Notes: a model not told the origin generated them from the sequence alone. DNA of 5,050 nucleotides from Friedmanniella sp. (GCA_025964935.1 JAOPXW010000245.1:1-5050), one strand, 5' to 3'; positions 1 to 5,050 are shown, numbered from the stretch's first letter. A program made the numbers and translations.

Positions 1-372
1 GTCCGCCGCCCGCATGTCCTGGGCCAGCTCCTGCTGCCCCACCCGGTGTTGCTCCAGGTGATGCAGTGGATGTCGTTCACGGCCGAGCTGAGCTCGGTCG
101 TGGTGCTCTGGCTGCGCGGCCGGGCCCTGCTGGGCGCGGCCCTGTTCTGGCTCGGCTTCCACCTCTTCACCGTCGCGCTGCTGTTCATCCACTTCGCCCC
201 GACCGTGGTCTGCTGGCTGGCGTTCGCCCCGCTGGAGCGGCTGGGCCCGTGGCTACGGTCCCGGCGGGCGGCCCGAGCGGACCCTGCCGGGTGGCGGCAG
301 GGCGCAGGCGGGGGTGCCGCCGGGCAGCCGCTGACGGTTCCGGGCGACCAGACGGTAGACGGCCGCCGCTAG
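1..372 (+). CDS. C-terminal part of a multi-pass membrane protein, probably HTTM-like (5' end outside window)
   Basis: The frame is open from base 1 to a TAG at 370-372 (123 residues seen), so the start lies upstream. Visible residues about 28-81 are hydrophobic and aromatic-rich, consistent with two or three closely packed membrane helices: a VVVLWL stretch, then ALFWLGFHLFTVALLFIHF, then VVCWLAFAPLERL. The ending with Phe/His-rich helices and a PLERL-type motif resembles actinobacterial HTTM proteins (horizontally transferred transmembrane domain, related to vitamin-K-dependent gamma-carboxylase). This is recalled family knowledge, not a search result. The convergent neighbour is a DCC-family gene, a common partner of HTTM genes, which supports the call. 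Residues after about 90 form a charged, Gly/Ala-rich tail that overlaps the DCC gene antisense; they look like read-through to the first available stop, not a conserved domain. Substrate and reaction cannot be told from this fragment. It could be another small integral membrane family. Confidence 0.6.
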   Translation, partial: VRRPHVLGQLLLPHPVLLQVMQWMSFTAELSSVVVLWLRGRALLGAALFWLGFHLFTVALLFIHFAPTVVCWLAFAPLERLGPWLRSRRAARADPAGWRQGAGGGAAGQPLTVPGDQTVDGRR

Positions 373-693
373 CGAGCGCACCCCGGGCAGCAGCATGGCG
401 GAGCCGAGGACCCCGTACGCCCCGCCCCGGAAGCGCAGCCAGTGCGCGAACGCGGAGGCGCCGCCGTGCACGGTCCCGTCCGGGTGGACCAGGAGAGCCT
501 CGAACCGGGCCCGCTCGTCGGTCAGCCCGAGCCCGGCCAGGTCGGTGAACTGCCACGGGACCAGCTGGACGTCGGGTGCGTCGCGGCGGTGCAGCCGTTC
601 GGCGACCCAGGTCGCACTCGTCGTGCAGAACGCGCAGTCGCCGTCGAAGATCAGCCAGGGCACGCGGCGGGGCGCCTCGGCGGGGGTGGACAC
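253..693 (-). CDS. DCC family (DUF393) thiol-disulfide oxidoreductase-like protein
   Basis: The product is 146 aa with a GTG start at 693-691. Near the N-terminus is the family signature, a hydrophobic strand followed by DGDCAFC (residues 17-23), giving a CxxC pair C20/C23 in a thioredoxin-like setting. Later landmarks are a VPWQF strand (45-49), a DGTVHGGASAFAHWL segment (72-86) matching the family's 'G..A...' helix, and a VYRLVARNRQRLPGG stretch with TPAC (112-130) that normally closes the domain. C130 is a conserved third cysteine. The protein is cytoplasmic, with no signal peptide or membrane helix; DCC proteins are presumed redox proteins but their substrates are poorly defined. Residues 131-146 are a Pro/Arg/Gly tail beyond the usual family end and lie antisense to the membrane protein gene. 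The start is supported by a TAGGGT box six bases upstream, with no Shine-Dalgarno. The gene is divergent from DUF805 and convergent with the HTTM-like gene. Confidence 0.9.
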   Translation of the reverse strand: MSTPAEAPRRVPWLIFDGDCAFCTTSATWVAERLHRRDAPDVQLVPWQFTDLAGLGLTDERARFEALLVHPDGTVHGGASAFAHWLRFRGGAYGVLGSAMLLPGVRSLAAAVYRLVARNRQRLPGGTPACALPPPGRVRSGRPPGP

Positions 694-699
694 GCAGGA

Positions 700-705
700 A
701 CCCTA
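700..705 (-). promoter_or_regulatory. Putative -10 box of a leaderless promoter for the DCC gene
   Basis: On the minus strand TAGGGT is followed by six bases (TCCTGC) and then the GTG start at 693. TAnnnT at this distance places the transcription start on the start codon, the usual arrangement for leaderless actinobacterial genes. No Shine-Dalgarno is seen and no convincing -35 at 16-18 bp spacing; TTGTCC at 719-724 (minus) is only 13 bp away. Confidence 0.55.
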
Positions 706-722
706 CCTGGGGACCTGGGGAC
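705..722. repeat. Tandem octamer ACCTGGGG x2 plus AC in the divergent promoter region
   Basis: ACCTGGGG occurs at 705-712 and again at 713-720, followed by AC, giving 18 bp of perfect period 8. It lies just upstream of the DCC -10 box, within the 79-bp gap shared with the DUF805 gene. It could be a binding site for a regulator; this is inferred from position only. Confidence 0.5.
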
Positions 723-729
723 AAGTCCC
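718..729. promoter_or_regulatory. Short inverted repeat GGGAC-AA-GTCCC, operator-like
   Basis: Two perfect 5-base arms, GGGAC (718-722) and GTCCC (725-729), are separated by AA. They overlap the end of the tandem octamers and the expected -35 zone of the DCC promoter. A dimeric regulator site is possible. In DNA this GC-rich a short palindrome can arise by chance, so confidence is low. Confidence 0.3.
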
Positions 730-759
730 GAACCGGCCCCGCACGACCCCCTGGGCCGA

Positions 760-765
760 CAGAAT
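760..765 (+). promoter_or_regulatory. Putative -10 box of a leaderless promoter for the DUF805 gene
   Basis: CAGAAT lies seven bases before the ATG at 773. This -10-like hexamer would start transcription at or next to that ATG. It also argues against the in-frame ATG at 764, which lies inside the hexamer. There is no Shine-Dalgarno upstream of either ATG. The first base departs from the TAnnnT consensus. Confidence 0.4.
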
Positions 766-772
766 GATCATC

Positions 773-1492
773 ATGAGCCAGAACTCCGACCCGTCGTCGC
801 CCCAGGGCGAGCCGCAGACCGGCCCCTCCTACGCCCAGCAGACCTACGGCGGGCAGCCCAGCCCGCCCGAGCCGGCGTACGGCTCGCCCTACGGCCGGCC
901 CGAGCCCGCGTACGGCTCGGCGTACGGCCAGCCGGAGGCGCAGCCCGGTGGCTACGACCCGCAGACCTCGGTCCAGCCGGGCTACGGTCAGCCCGGTTAC
1001 GGCCCGCCCGGCTACGGTCAGCCCGGTTACGGTCCCGGCGGCTACACCCCGATGGCCGGGGAGCCGGCCAGCCTGGACCTGCCCTGGTACGGCATCTCGT
1101 TCGTCCCCGCGGTCAAGCGGGTCTTCCAGAAGTACGCGCGCTTCGACGGCCGCGCCAGCCGCGGGGAGTACTGGTGGTGGGCCTTGGCCTCGGGCGTCGT
1201 GTTCAGCGTAGTCGGCCTCATCGCGGGGGTCCTGGGGGCCGCGACGTCCCCCGACGGCGGCAGCACCCCGGGCGCCGGCTTCACGGTCATCTTCGGTCTG
1301 TTCGGCCTGGTCTGGCTGGCGATCATCGTGCCGGCGCTGGCGGTCATGGTGCGGCGCCTGCACGACGCCGGGTTCTCCGGCTGGATGGCCCTGCTGCTCC
1401 TGATTCCGTCGCTCGGCGGGCTGATCGTGGCCGTGCTCTGCGTCCTGCCCAGCAACCCCACCGGCGCCCGGTTCGACCGGGCCGCCGCCTGA
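773..1492 (+). CDS. DUF805 family membrane protein with Tyr/Pro/Gly/Gln-rich N-terminal repeats
   Basis: The product is 239 aa. Residues 1-92 are low complexity and rich in P, G, Y and Q, including two 11-residue units starting PEPAYGS (32-42, 43-53) and a run of PGYGQ/PGYGP units (69-91). The DUF805 domain follows at about 114-235. It has the signature FDGRASRGEYWWW (124-136), a first membrane helix at about 137-157, a second at about 170-193, then the hallmark RRLHDAGFSGW (194-204), a third hydrophobic segment at 205-225 and a Pro/Asn/Gly-containing end. The function of DUF805 proteins is unknown; they are small inner-membrane proteins. The disordered N-terminus probably lies in the cytoplasm and could mediate self-association, which is inference. 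The ATG at 773 was chosen over 764 because of promoter spacing. The much longer open frame upstream (from 395) is antisense to the DCC gene and is rejected. A GC-rich hairpin follows the stop. Confidence 0.9.
   Translation: MSQNSDPSSPQGEPQTGPSYAQQTYGGQPSPPEPAYGSPYGRPEPAYGSAYGQPEAQPGGYDPQTSVQPGYGQPGYGPPGYGQPGYGPGGYTPMAGEPASLDLPWYGISFVPAVKRVFQKYARFDGRASRGEYWWWALASGVVFSVVGLIAGVLGAATSPDGGSTPGAGFTVIFGLFGLVWLAIIVPALAVMVRRLHDAGFSGWMALLLLIPSLGGLIVAVLCVLPSNPTGARFDRAAA
866..931 (+). repeat. Two 33-bp tandem repeats encoding PEPAYGS(P/A)YG(R/Q)
   Basis: Units at 866-898 and 899-931 match at 29 of 33 bases, with in-frame substitutions. They lie in the low-complexity N-terminus of the DUF805 protein and look like a duplication within the gene. 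Confidence 0.8.
980..1039 (+). repeat. Two 30-bp tandem repeats encoding the PGYGQPGYGP run
   Basis: Positions 980-1002 and 1010-1032 are identical over 23 bases with a period of 30; the remaining bases of each unit differ slightly. Each unit encodes ten residues of the Tyr/Gly/Pro/Gln-rich tract. Perfect identity, including the minority codons GGT, CAG and GGT, suggests a recent duplication or slippage, so copy number may vary between strains. Confidence 0.8.
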
Positions 1493-1511
1493 TCCAGCTC
1501 GCCGGGTCGCA

Positions 1512-1538
1512 CGGTCCCCGCTCGGTCGGCGGGGGCCG
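1512..1538 (+). terminator. GC-rich hairpin without U-tract between the DUF805 gene and dnaG
   Basis: CGGTCCCCGC (1512-1521) can pair with GCGGGGGCCG (1529-1538): ten pairs, one of them G-T, with a 7-base loop. It begins 20 bases after the DUF805 stop. There is no T-run, as is common for putative actinobacterial terminators. It overlaps the region where a dnaG -35 element would be expected, so it may act at the DNA level instead. Confidence 0.5.
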
Positions 1539-1548
1539 CCCGGCCCCG

Positions 1549-1554
1549 TAGACT
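1549..1554 (+). promoter_or_regulatory. Putative -10 box of a leaderless promoter for dnaG
   Basis: TAGACT is followed by six bases (CCAGGC) and the GTG start at 1561. It fits TAnnnT with transcription starting on the start codon. No Shine-Dalgarno and no recognisable -35 is present. Confidence 0.6.
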
Positions 1555-1560
1555 CCAGGC

Positions 1561-3429
1561 GTGGCTGGCCGGATCAACGACGAGGACGTCGTAACCGTCC
1601 GCGAACGGGCGCGGATCGAGGAGGTCGTCGGGTCCTACGTCGCCCTGCGGAACGCCGGCGGCGGCTCGCTGAAGGGTCTGTGCCCCTTCCACGACGAGAA
1701 GACCCCGTCCTTCCAGGTCACCCCTTCCCGCGGCTTCTTCTACTGCTTCGGTTGCGGTGAGGGTGGCGACACCATCACCTTCATGCAGAAGATCGACAAC
1801 CTGTCCTTCGCCGAGGCGGTGGAGCGGCTGGCCGACAAGGTGGGCATCCAGCTCCGCTACACCGAGGACAACGGCAGCCGGCCCGAGCCGGGCATCCGGG
1901 TCCGCCTGATGGAGGCCAACCGGCTGGCCGCGGAGTTCTTCGTCGAGCAGCTGATGAGCCCAGACGCCCTCAAGGCGCGGCAGTTCCTGTCCGAGCGTGG
2001 TTTCGACCGGGTCGCCGCCGAGCAGTTCGGGGTCGGCTTCGCCCCCCGCGACGGGCGGGCCCTGCTGCGACACCTGCGCGGCCGGGGGTTCTCCGACCGG
2101 GAGCTCGTGACCGCCGGGCTGACCCGCGAGGCGGGGTACGACTTCTTCCAGAGCCGGGTCCTCTGGCCCATCCGCGACTCGGGTCGGCAGGTCATCGGCT
2201 TCGGCGCCCGTCGGCTGTTCGACGACGACCGGATGCCCGCCAAGTACCTCAACACCCCCGAGACCCCCCTCTACAAGAAGTCCCAGGTCCTGTACGGGCT
2301 CGACCTGGCCCGGACGGCGATCAGCAAGCGGAGCCAGGCCGTGGTGGTCGAGGGCTACACCGACGTGATGGCCGCCCACCTGTCCGGGGTCGAGACGGCG
2401 GTCGCCTCCTGCGGGACCGCCTTCGGGGACGACCACGCCCGCCTGCTGCGTCGCCTGATGGGCAACCACGACGCGTTCCAGGGCGAGGTCATCTTCACCT
2501 TCGACGGCGATGCGGCCGGTCAGGCCGCCGCTCTCAAGGTGTTCGCGGGTGACCAGAACTTCATCACCCAGACCTACGTGGCCATCGAGCCGACCGGTTT
2601 GGACCCCTGCGACCTGCGGCTGCAGCGGGGTGACGCCGCCGTCCGGGAGCTGGTGGCCCGGCGGGTGCCGCTGTACCGCTTCGTGATGAGCAACCTGCTC
2701 AAGCAGCACGACCTGGACCGGGCCGACGGGCGGCTGGCGGCGCTCCGGGCCGCCGCGCCCCTGGTCGCCAGCATCAGGGACGCGGCCATGGTCTCCGGCT
2801 ACGCCCGGGAGCTGGCCGGCCTGCTCGGGATGGACGTCGAGGAGGTGCGTGCCGAGGTGATGCGCACCGCCGCGAAGGCGCCGCGTCACCACGAGGCCGT
2901 GACGTCGACCGAGGAGCCGCCGCCGGAGCGGGCCGCCGACCAGCTGCCGATGCCGCACCCACACGACCGGCTGCTGGCCACCGAGCGCGAGACCAGCAAG
3001 CTGCTGATCCAGACCCCCCAGCTGTTCGGGGCCGGCTGGGACGGGCTGAGCGGGGACGACTTCACCCACCCCGCCTACCGGGCGGTCTTCACCGCGGTGG
3101 AGAAGGCGGCCGCGGAGGCGACGACCGGTGACTGGGTGCACCGGGTGTCGGCGGCGGCCGAGCACGACGCCGTGCGGTCCCTGGTCGTGTCCCTCGCCGT
3201 CGAGTCGTTGCCGGTGCACGGCGAGGTGACCCCGCGGTTCGTGATGGCCAACGCCGCCGGGCTTCAGCTGCTGACGGTGATGCGGATGATCGCGCAGCTC
3301 AAGTCCAGGCTGCAGCGGACCAATCCGGTCGAGGCCCAGCAGAAGTACAACCAGATGTTCTCCGAGCTGGTCGTGCTGGAGGCCCGCCGCCAGGAGCTCC
3401 AGACCCGAAGCATCGGCGCCCTCGACTAG
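1561..3429 (+). CDS. dnaG: DNA primase DnaG
   Basis: The product is 622 aa, the usual length for actinobacterial primase. It synthesises the short RNA primers for leading-strand start and Okazaki fragments, working with the replicative helicase DnaB. The N-terminal zinc-binding domain (about 1-100) has the CHC2-type ligands C41, H44, C62 and C65 in [11 protein letters not shown] and [11 protein letters not shown]. The RNA polymerase domain (about 115-440) includes the [13 protein letters not shown] motif (228-240) and the TOPRIM fold, with the acidic residue E264 in [10 protein letters not shown] and the DGDAAG motif (D315, D317) that binds catalytic metals. A poorly conserved acidic/proline linker (about 440-465) leads to the C-terminal helicase-interaction domain (466-622), which ends in a helical, coiled-coil-like stretch. 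All key residues are intact. The GTG start is supported by homology (INDEDV begins the conserved region) and by the TAGACT box six bases before it. The frame is complete, with a TAG stop. Confidence 0.98.
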   Translation: MAGRINDEDVVTVRERARIEEVVGSYVALRNAGGGSLKGLCPFHDEKTPSFQVTPSRGFFYCFGCGEGGDTITFMQKIDNLSFAEAVERLADKVGIQLRYTEDNGSRPEPGIRVRLMEANRLAAEFFVEQLMSPDALKARQFLSERGFDRVAAEQFGVGFAPRDGRALLRHLRGRGFSDRELVTAGLTREAGYDFFQSRVLWPIRDSGRQVIGFGARRLFDDDRMPAKYLNTPETPLYKKSQVLYGLDLARTAISKRSQAVVVEGYTDVMAAHLSGVETAVASCGTAFGDDHARLLRRLMGNHDAFQGEVIFTFDGDAAGQAAALKVFAGDQNFITQTYVAIEPTGLDPCDLRLQRGDAAVRELVARRVPLYRFVMSNLLKQHDLDRADGRLAALRAAAPLVASIRDAAMVSGYARELAGLLGMDVEEVRAEVMRTAAKAPRHHEAVTSTEEPPPERAADQLPMPHPHDRLLATERETSKLLIQTPQLFGAGWDGLSGDDFTHPAYRAVFTAVEKAAAEATTGDWVHRVSAAAEHDAVRSLVVSLAVESLPVHGEVTPRFVMANAAGLQLLTVMRMIAQLKSRLQRTNPVEAQQKYNQMFSELVVLEARRQELQTRSIGALD

Positions 3430-3450
3430 TCCCTCCCGCGTGCCCGACCA

Positions 3451-3569
3451 GGACACCACCCGCAGCGGGCGGACGACGGTGGACCCGCCCGGCCAACAGA
3501 CTGAGGGTCCGGGACACCACCTCGTGAGGGCACGCTGGGGCGGACAACACCACCGCGGCACGGACACCA
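3451..3569 (+). repeat. Repeated GGACACCA words in the region upstream of the sigma gene
   Basis: In the 184-bp gap between dnaG and the sigma start, GGACACCACC occurs at 3451-3460 and 3512-3521, GGACACCA at 3562-3569, and a variant with two extra bases, GGACAACACCACC, at 3542-3554. No coding sequence in the gap is convincing. The words could be regulator-binding or promoter elements, possibly for the sigma factor itself; this is inference from repetition and location. No standard -10/-35 pair is recognisable here. Confidence 0.4.
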
Positions 3570-3589
3570 GCGCGCACCTGTACGGGGCG

Positions 3590-3601
3590 GCGGGGCCCCG
3601 C
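3590..3601. promoter_or_regulatory. 12-bp perfect palindrome GCGGGGCCCCGC next to the sigma ribosome binding site
   Basis: The perfect palindrome abuts the Shine-Dalgarno region (3602-3606) of the sigma gene. As RNA it cannot form a good hairpin by itself, because it has no loop, but its GGGG or CCCC half could pair with neighbouring tracts. As DNA it could be an operator. Chance in GC-rich DNA is a real alternative. Confidence 0.3.
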
Positions 3602-3606
3602 GAGGG
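3602..3606 (+). promoter_or_regulatory. Shine-Dalgarno of the sigma gene, deciding the ATG start
   Basis: GAGGG stands seven bases before the ATG at 3614, and GGAG follows even closer. This is the only clear ribosome binding site in the window. It favours the ATG over the in-frame GTG at 3440. Confidence 0.6.
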
Positions 3607-3613
3607 TGGAGCC

Positions 3614-4465
3614 ATGACCACCCTCGCCCCAGCCCCGGACCAGTCCCTGCTCACCCCGAGTGAGGAGGTCGCCCTGGCCCGGGCTGTGGAGGCCGGGCTG
3701 CTGGCCCGCCAGCTCCGGCTCGAGGGCCGCGGCTTCGGCGACGCGTCCCCGGACGAGCTGGCCGACCTGGAGGCGGCGGGGGAGGCCGCGCGCCAGCGGT
3801 TCATCGCGGCGAACCTGGGACTGGTGGGGATGGTGGCGCGCCAGTTCGCGGACCGGACCCGGGTGAGTCACGCCGAGCTCTACCAGGAAGGCTGCCTCGG
3901 CCTCATCACCGCCGTCGAGCGGTGGGACTGGGCCCGCGGGCTCCGCTTCTCGACCTACGCCCTGTTCTGGGTCCGGGCCTGTGTCGGCGCGGCGGCGACG
4001 GGGCCGCTGGGCCCGCTCCAGGTGCCCTCAAGTCGTGCCGAGCAGGTCCGCGAGGCCCACAGCCGGGAGGCGGAGCTGACCCAGCGGCTCGGGCGGACCC
4101 CCACCCGCCGCGAGCTGGCACGGGCACTGGGGCGCTCGGTCGCCTGGACCGCCGGGCTGCTGGCTCACGAGACCCCGCAGCCCCTGGACCTGGTCGACCC
4201 GCAGGACCTGGCGGGTCTGGTCGGCGGCGACCCCGCCGGGGAGCGGTCCCGGGGCCGGGAGGTCACCGACCTCCTGCTGGGGCTGGACGACCTGGCCCGC
4301 TCCGTGCTGGTCCTGCGGCTCGGGCTGCAGGACGGTCAGCCCCGGACCCTGGCGGGCACGTCCCGCGCTCTGGGACTGACGCCCTCCCACGTACGGCGGG
4401 TGGAGGCCCGGGCCCTGGACGACCTGCGCGCGGTCTGCCCGCAGCAGGCCCGGGCGCTGCTGTGA
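3614..4465 (+). CDS. Sigma-70 family RNA polymerase sigma factor, divergent group 2-like
   Basis: The product is 283 aa and directs RNA polymerase core to a promoter subset. Region 1.1 is absent. Residues 15-32 (PSEEVALARAVEAGLLAR) are region 1.2-like. Region 2 (about 60-130) has NLGLVGMVARQF and LYQEGCLGLITAVERWDW (89-106), the well-kept core-binding part, then GLRFSTYALFWVRACVG. Region 3 is at about 138-190, and region 4 at about 215-272 ends in a helix-turn-helix. By alignment to E. coli RpoD, the -10 readers Q437 and T440 are A122 and G125, and W433 is F118. In region 4.2, R584 and E585 are P257 and S258, while R588 is kept as R261. Promoter choice should therefore differ from that of the housekeeping sigma. 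The start is set by the Shine-Dalgarno; the extension to GTG 3440 has more A/T-ending codons and no family match. The gene follows dnaG after 184 bp, so a promoter of its own is likely. No anti-sigma gene is visible. Confidence 0.9.
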   Translation: MTTLAPAPDQSLLTPSEEVALARAVEAGLLARQLRLEGRGFGDASPDELADLEAAGEAARQRFIAANLGLVGMVARQFADRTRVSHAELYQEGCLGLITAVERWDWARGLRFSTYALFWVRACVGAAATGPLGPLQVPSSRAEQVREAHSREAELTQRLGRTPTRRELARALGRSVAWTAGLLAHETPQPLDLVDPQDLAGLVGGDPAGERSRGREVTDLLLGLDDLARSVLVLRLGLQDGQPRTLAGTSRALGLTPSHVRRVEARALDDLRAVCPQQARALL

Positions 4466-4504
4466 GCCCGGTCGGACGTGGCTCGGTCGAGCGGAGAAGC
4501 GCGG

Positions 4505-4510
4505 GACAAT
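4505..4510 (+). promoter_or_regulatory. Putative -10 box of a leaderless promoter for the right-edge gene
   Basis: GACAAT is followed by six bases (GGGGCG) and the GTG at 4517. It differs from TAnnnT only at the first base and has the same spacing as the dnaG and DCC boxes. No -35 is recognisable. Confidence 0.45.
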
Positions 4511-4516
4511 GGGGCG

Positions 4517-5050
4517 GTGAAGACCTCAGGACGAGCCGCGGGCGACCGGGCGGGGCGTACGCGGTGGTGGTCGCGCTCACGCGGACTGCCGGCGGCGGCG
4601 TACGCGTCCTGGCTGGCCTCGGCCGCGGCTCAGCCCGGCGCGGGTCCGACCCGGATCCTGGCGTGGGGCCGAGCCGGGGACCAGCTCGTCATCGGCGGGC
4701 CGGCTCTGCTCTCCTGGGGTGGGGTGGACGGCTGGCAGCACCTCGGCTGGCACGAGATCGAGCGGGGCGGCTGGGAGGCCGCGGACGGTCGGCTGACCTG
4801 GCGCCGCTACGACGGCGAGCCCGAGCACCTGGCCCTCAGCGAGCCGGGCCGGGTGCCGGAGCTCTTCCGGGAGCGGGTGGCCGCCAGCATCGCCGTCGAG
4901 AAGCTCATCGCGCTGAAGGGGGACCGTGGCGTCATCGTCACCGCCCGTCGGCACCTCGGCACCGGTGGCGAGCTGAGCTGGCACGCGACCCTGAGCTCCG
5001 GTCTGTCCTGGTCGACCCCCGGGGTCACCGAGGCGGCCGCCGACGCCCTG
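4517..5050 (+). CDS. Conserved actinobacterial protein of unknown function (3' end outside window)
   Basis: 178 residues are seen, with no stop before the window edge. After a basic N-terminus (1-22) come alternating strand-like segments: RILAWGRAGDQLVIGG (46-61), an ALLSWGGVDGWQHLGWHEIERGGW region (64-86) and a GRLTWRRY strand (91-98). A helix-forming PGRVPELFRERVAASI (110-125) is followed by GVIVTARR (138-145) and GELSWHATL (151-159). The pattern matches a family of about 170-180 aa proteins often annotated as hypothetical near dnaG in actinomycetes; I recall this and have not searched it. By that comparison only the last few residues are missing. The tryptophan-rich beta arrangement recalls a PH-like fold, but no function can be assigned and no catalytic motif or membrane helix is visible. 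The GTG start is supported by the GACAAT box; the overlapping ATG at 4509 is in another frame and stops at once. The gene begins 51 bp after the sigma stop. Confidence 0.75.
   Translation, partial: MKTSGRAAGDRAGRTRWWSRSRGLPAAAYASWLASAAAQPGAGPTRILAWGRAGDQLVIGGPALLSWGGVDGWQHLGWHEIERGGWEAADGRLTWRRYDGEPEHLALSEPGRVPELFRERVAASIAVEKLIALKGDRGVIVTARRHLGTGGELSWHATLSSGLSWSTPGVTEAAADAL

Noticed and set aside
395..772. N-terminal extension of the DUF805 frame
   Set aside because: It is antisense to the DCC gene. The promoter-like box and the family pattern place the start at 773.
185..1363. A 392-codon minus-strand open frame across the DCC and DUF805 genes
   Set aside because: Its translation is low-complexity Arg/Gly/Ala with no domain, and it crosses a divergent promoter region. 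The DCC and DUF805 frames carry clear family motifs.
3459..3469. CCCGC-A-GCGGG inverted repeat after dnaG as a terminator
   Set aside because: The loop would be a single base, or the stem only three pairs, and no T-run follows.
3440..3613. In-frame GTG extension (58 codons) of the sigma gene, with a TAGTCC seven bases before it
   Set aside because: The box ends in C instead of T, the extension has more A/T-ending codons than the gene, it shows no sigma homology, and a Shine-Dalgarno precedes the ATG at 3614. It remains a minor alternative.
1042..3804. A 920-codon open frame on the minus strand antisense to dnaG
   Set aside because: It is a GC-bias shadow: it covers intact dnaG, the 3' part of the DUF805 gene and the 5' end of the sigma gene, and its translation has no recognisable domain.
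4450..4471. CCGGGC/GCCCGG stem spanning the sigma stop codon as a terminator
   Set aside because: It has only six pairs around a ten-base loop and no T-run, too weak to call in DNA this GC-rich.
1..5050. CRISPR arrays, tRNA or rRNA genes, insertion sequences
   Set aside because: No regularly spaced repeats, cloverleaf-like segments, transposase motifs or terminal inverted repeats were seen; the only tandem repeats are coding ones in the DUF805 gene and the octamer pair.

Overview
The base composition is very high GC, with strongly G/C-biased third codon positions, GTG starts, TAnnnT-type -10 boxes placed 6-7 nt before start codons, and an actinobacterial-style DnaG. This points to a free-living actinomycete chromosome. 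A Geodermatophilales/Frankiales-type lineage is a guess from gene style only. Nothing suggests a phage, plasmid or insertion element.

Layout. The left edge carries the 3' end of a multi-pass membrane protein gene, probably HTTM-like (vitamin-K-dependent gamma-carboxylase-type membrane fold), on the + strand. It converges on, and overlaps tail to tail by 120 bp, a minus-strand DCC-family (DUF393) thiol-disulfide oxidoreductase-like gene. That gene is divergent from a DUF805 membrane protein with a Tyr/Pro/Gly/Gln-rich repetitive N-terminus. The 79-bp region between the two start codons holds two putative leaderless promoters and operator-like repeats. A hairpin and a leaderless promoter then precede dnaG (primase, complete, 622 aa). 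After 184 bp of non-coding DNA with repeated GGACACCA words comes a sigma-70-family sigma factor of 283 aa. A conserved actinobacterial protein of unknown function follows and runs off the right edge.

Functional reading. dnaG is the only core housekeeping gene and makes primers at the replication fork. A sigma gene directly downstream of dnaG recalls the dnaG-rpoD arrangement of many bacteria. This sigma, however, is not the principal factor: it lacks region 1.1 and has lost several of the residues that read the -10 and -35 elements. It is also the only gene here with an evident Shine-Dalgarno leader. The other four visible starts (DCC, DUF805, dnaG, right-edge gene) all fit leaderless transcription. 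The most interesting items are the divergent sigma factor with its repeat-bearing upstream region, and the convergent membrane protein/DCC overlap. No clearly new multi-gene system is visible.
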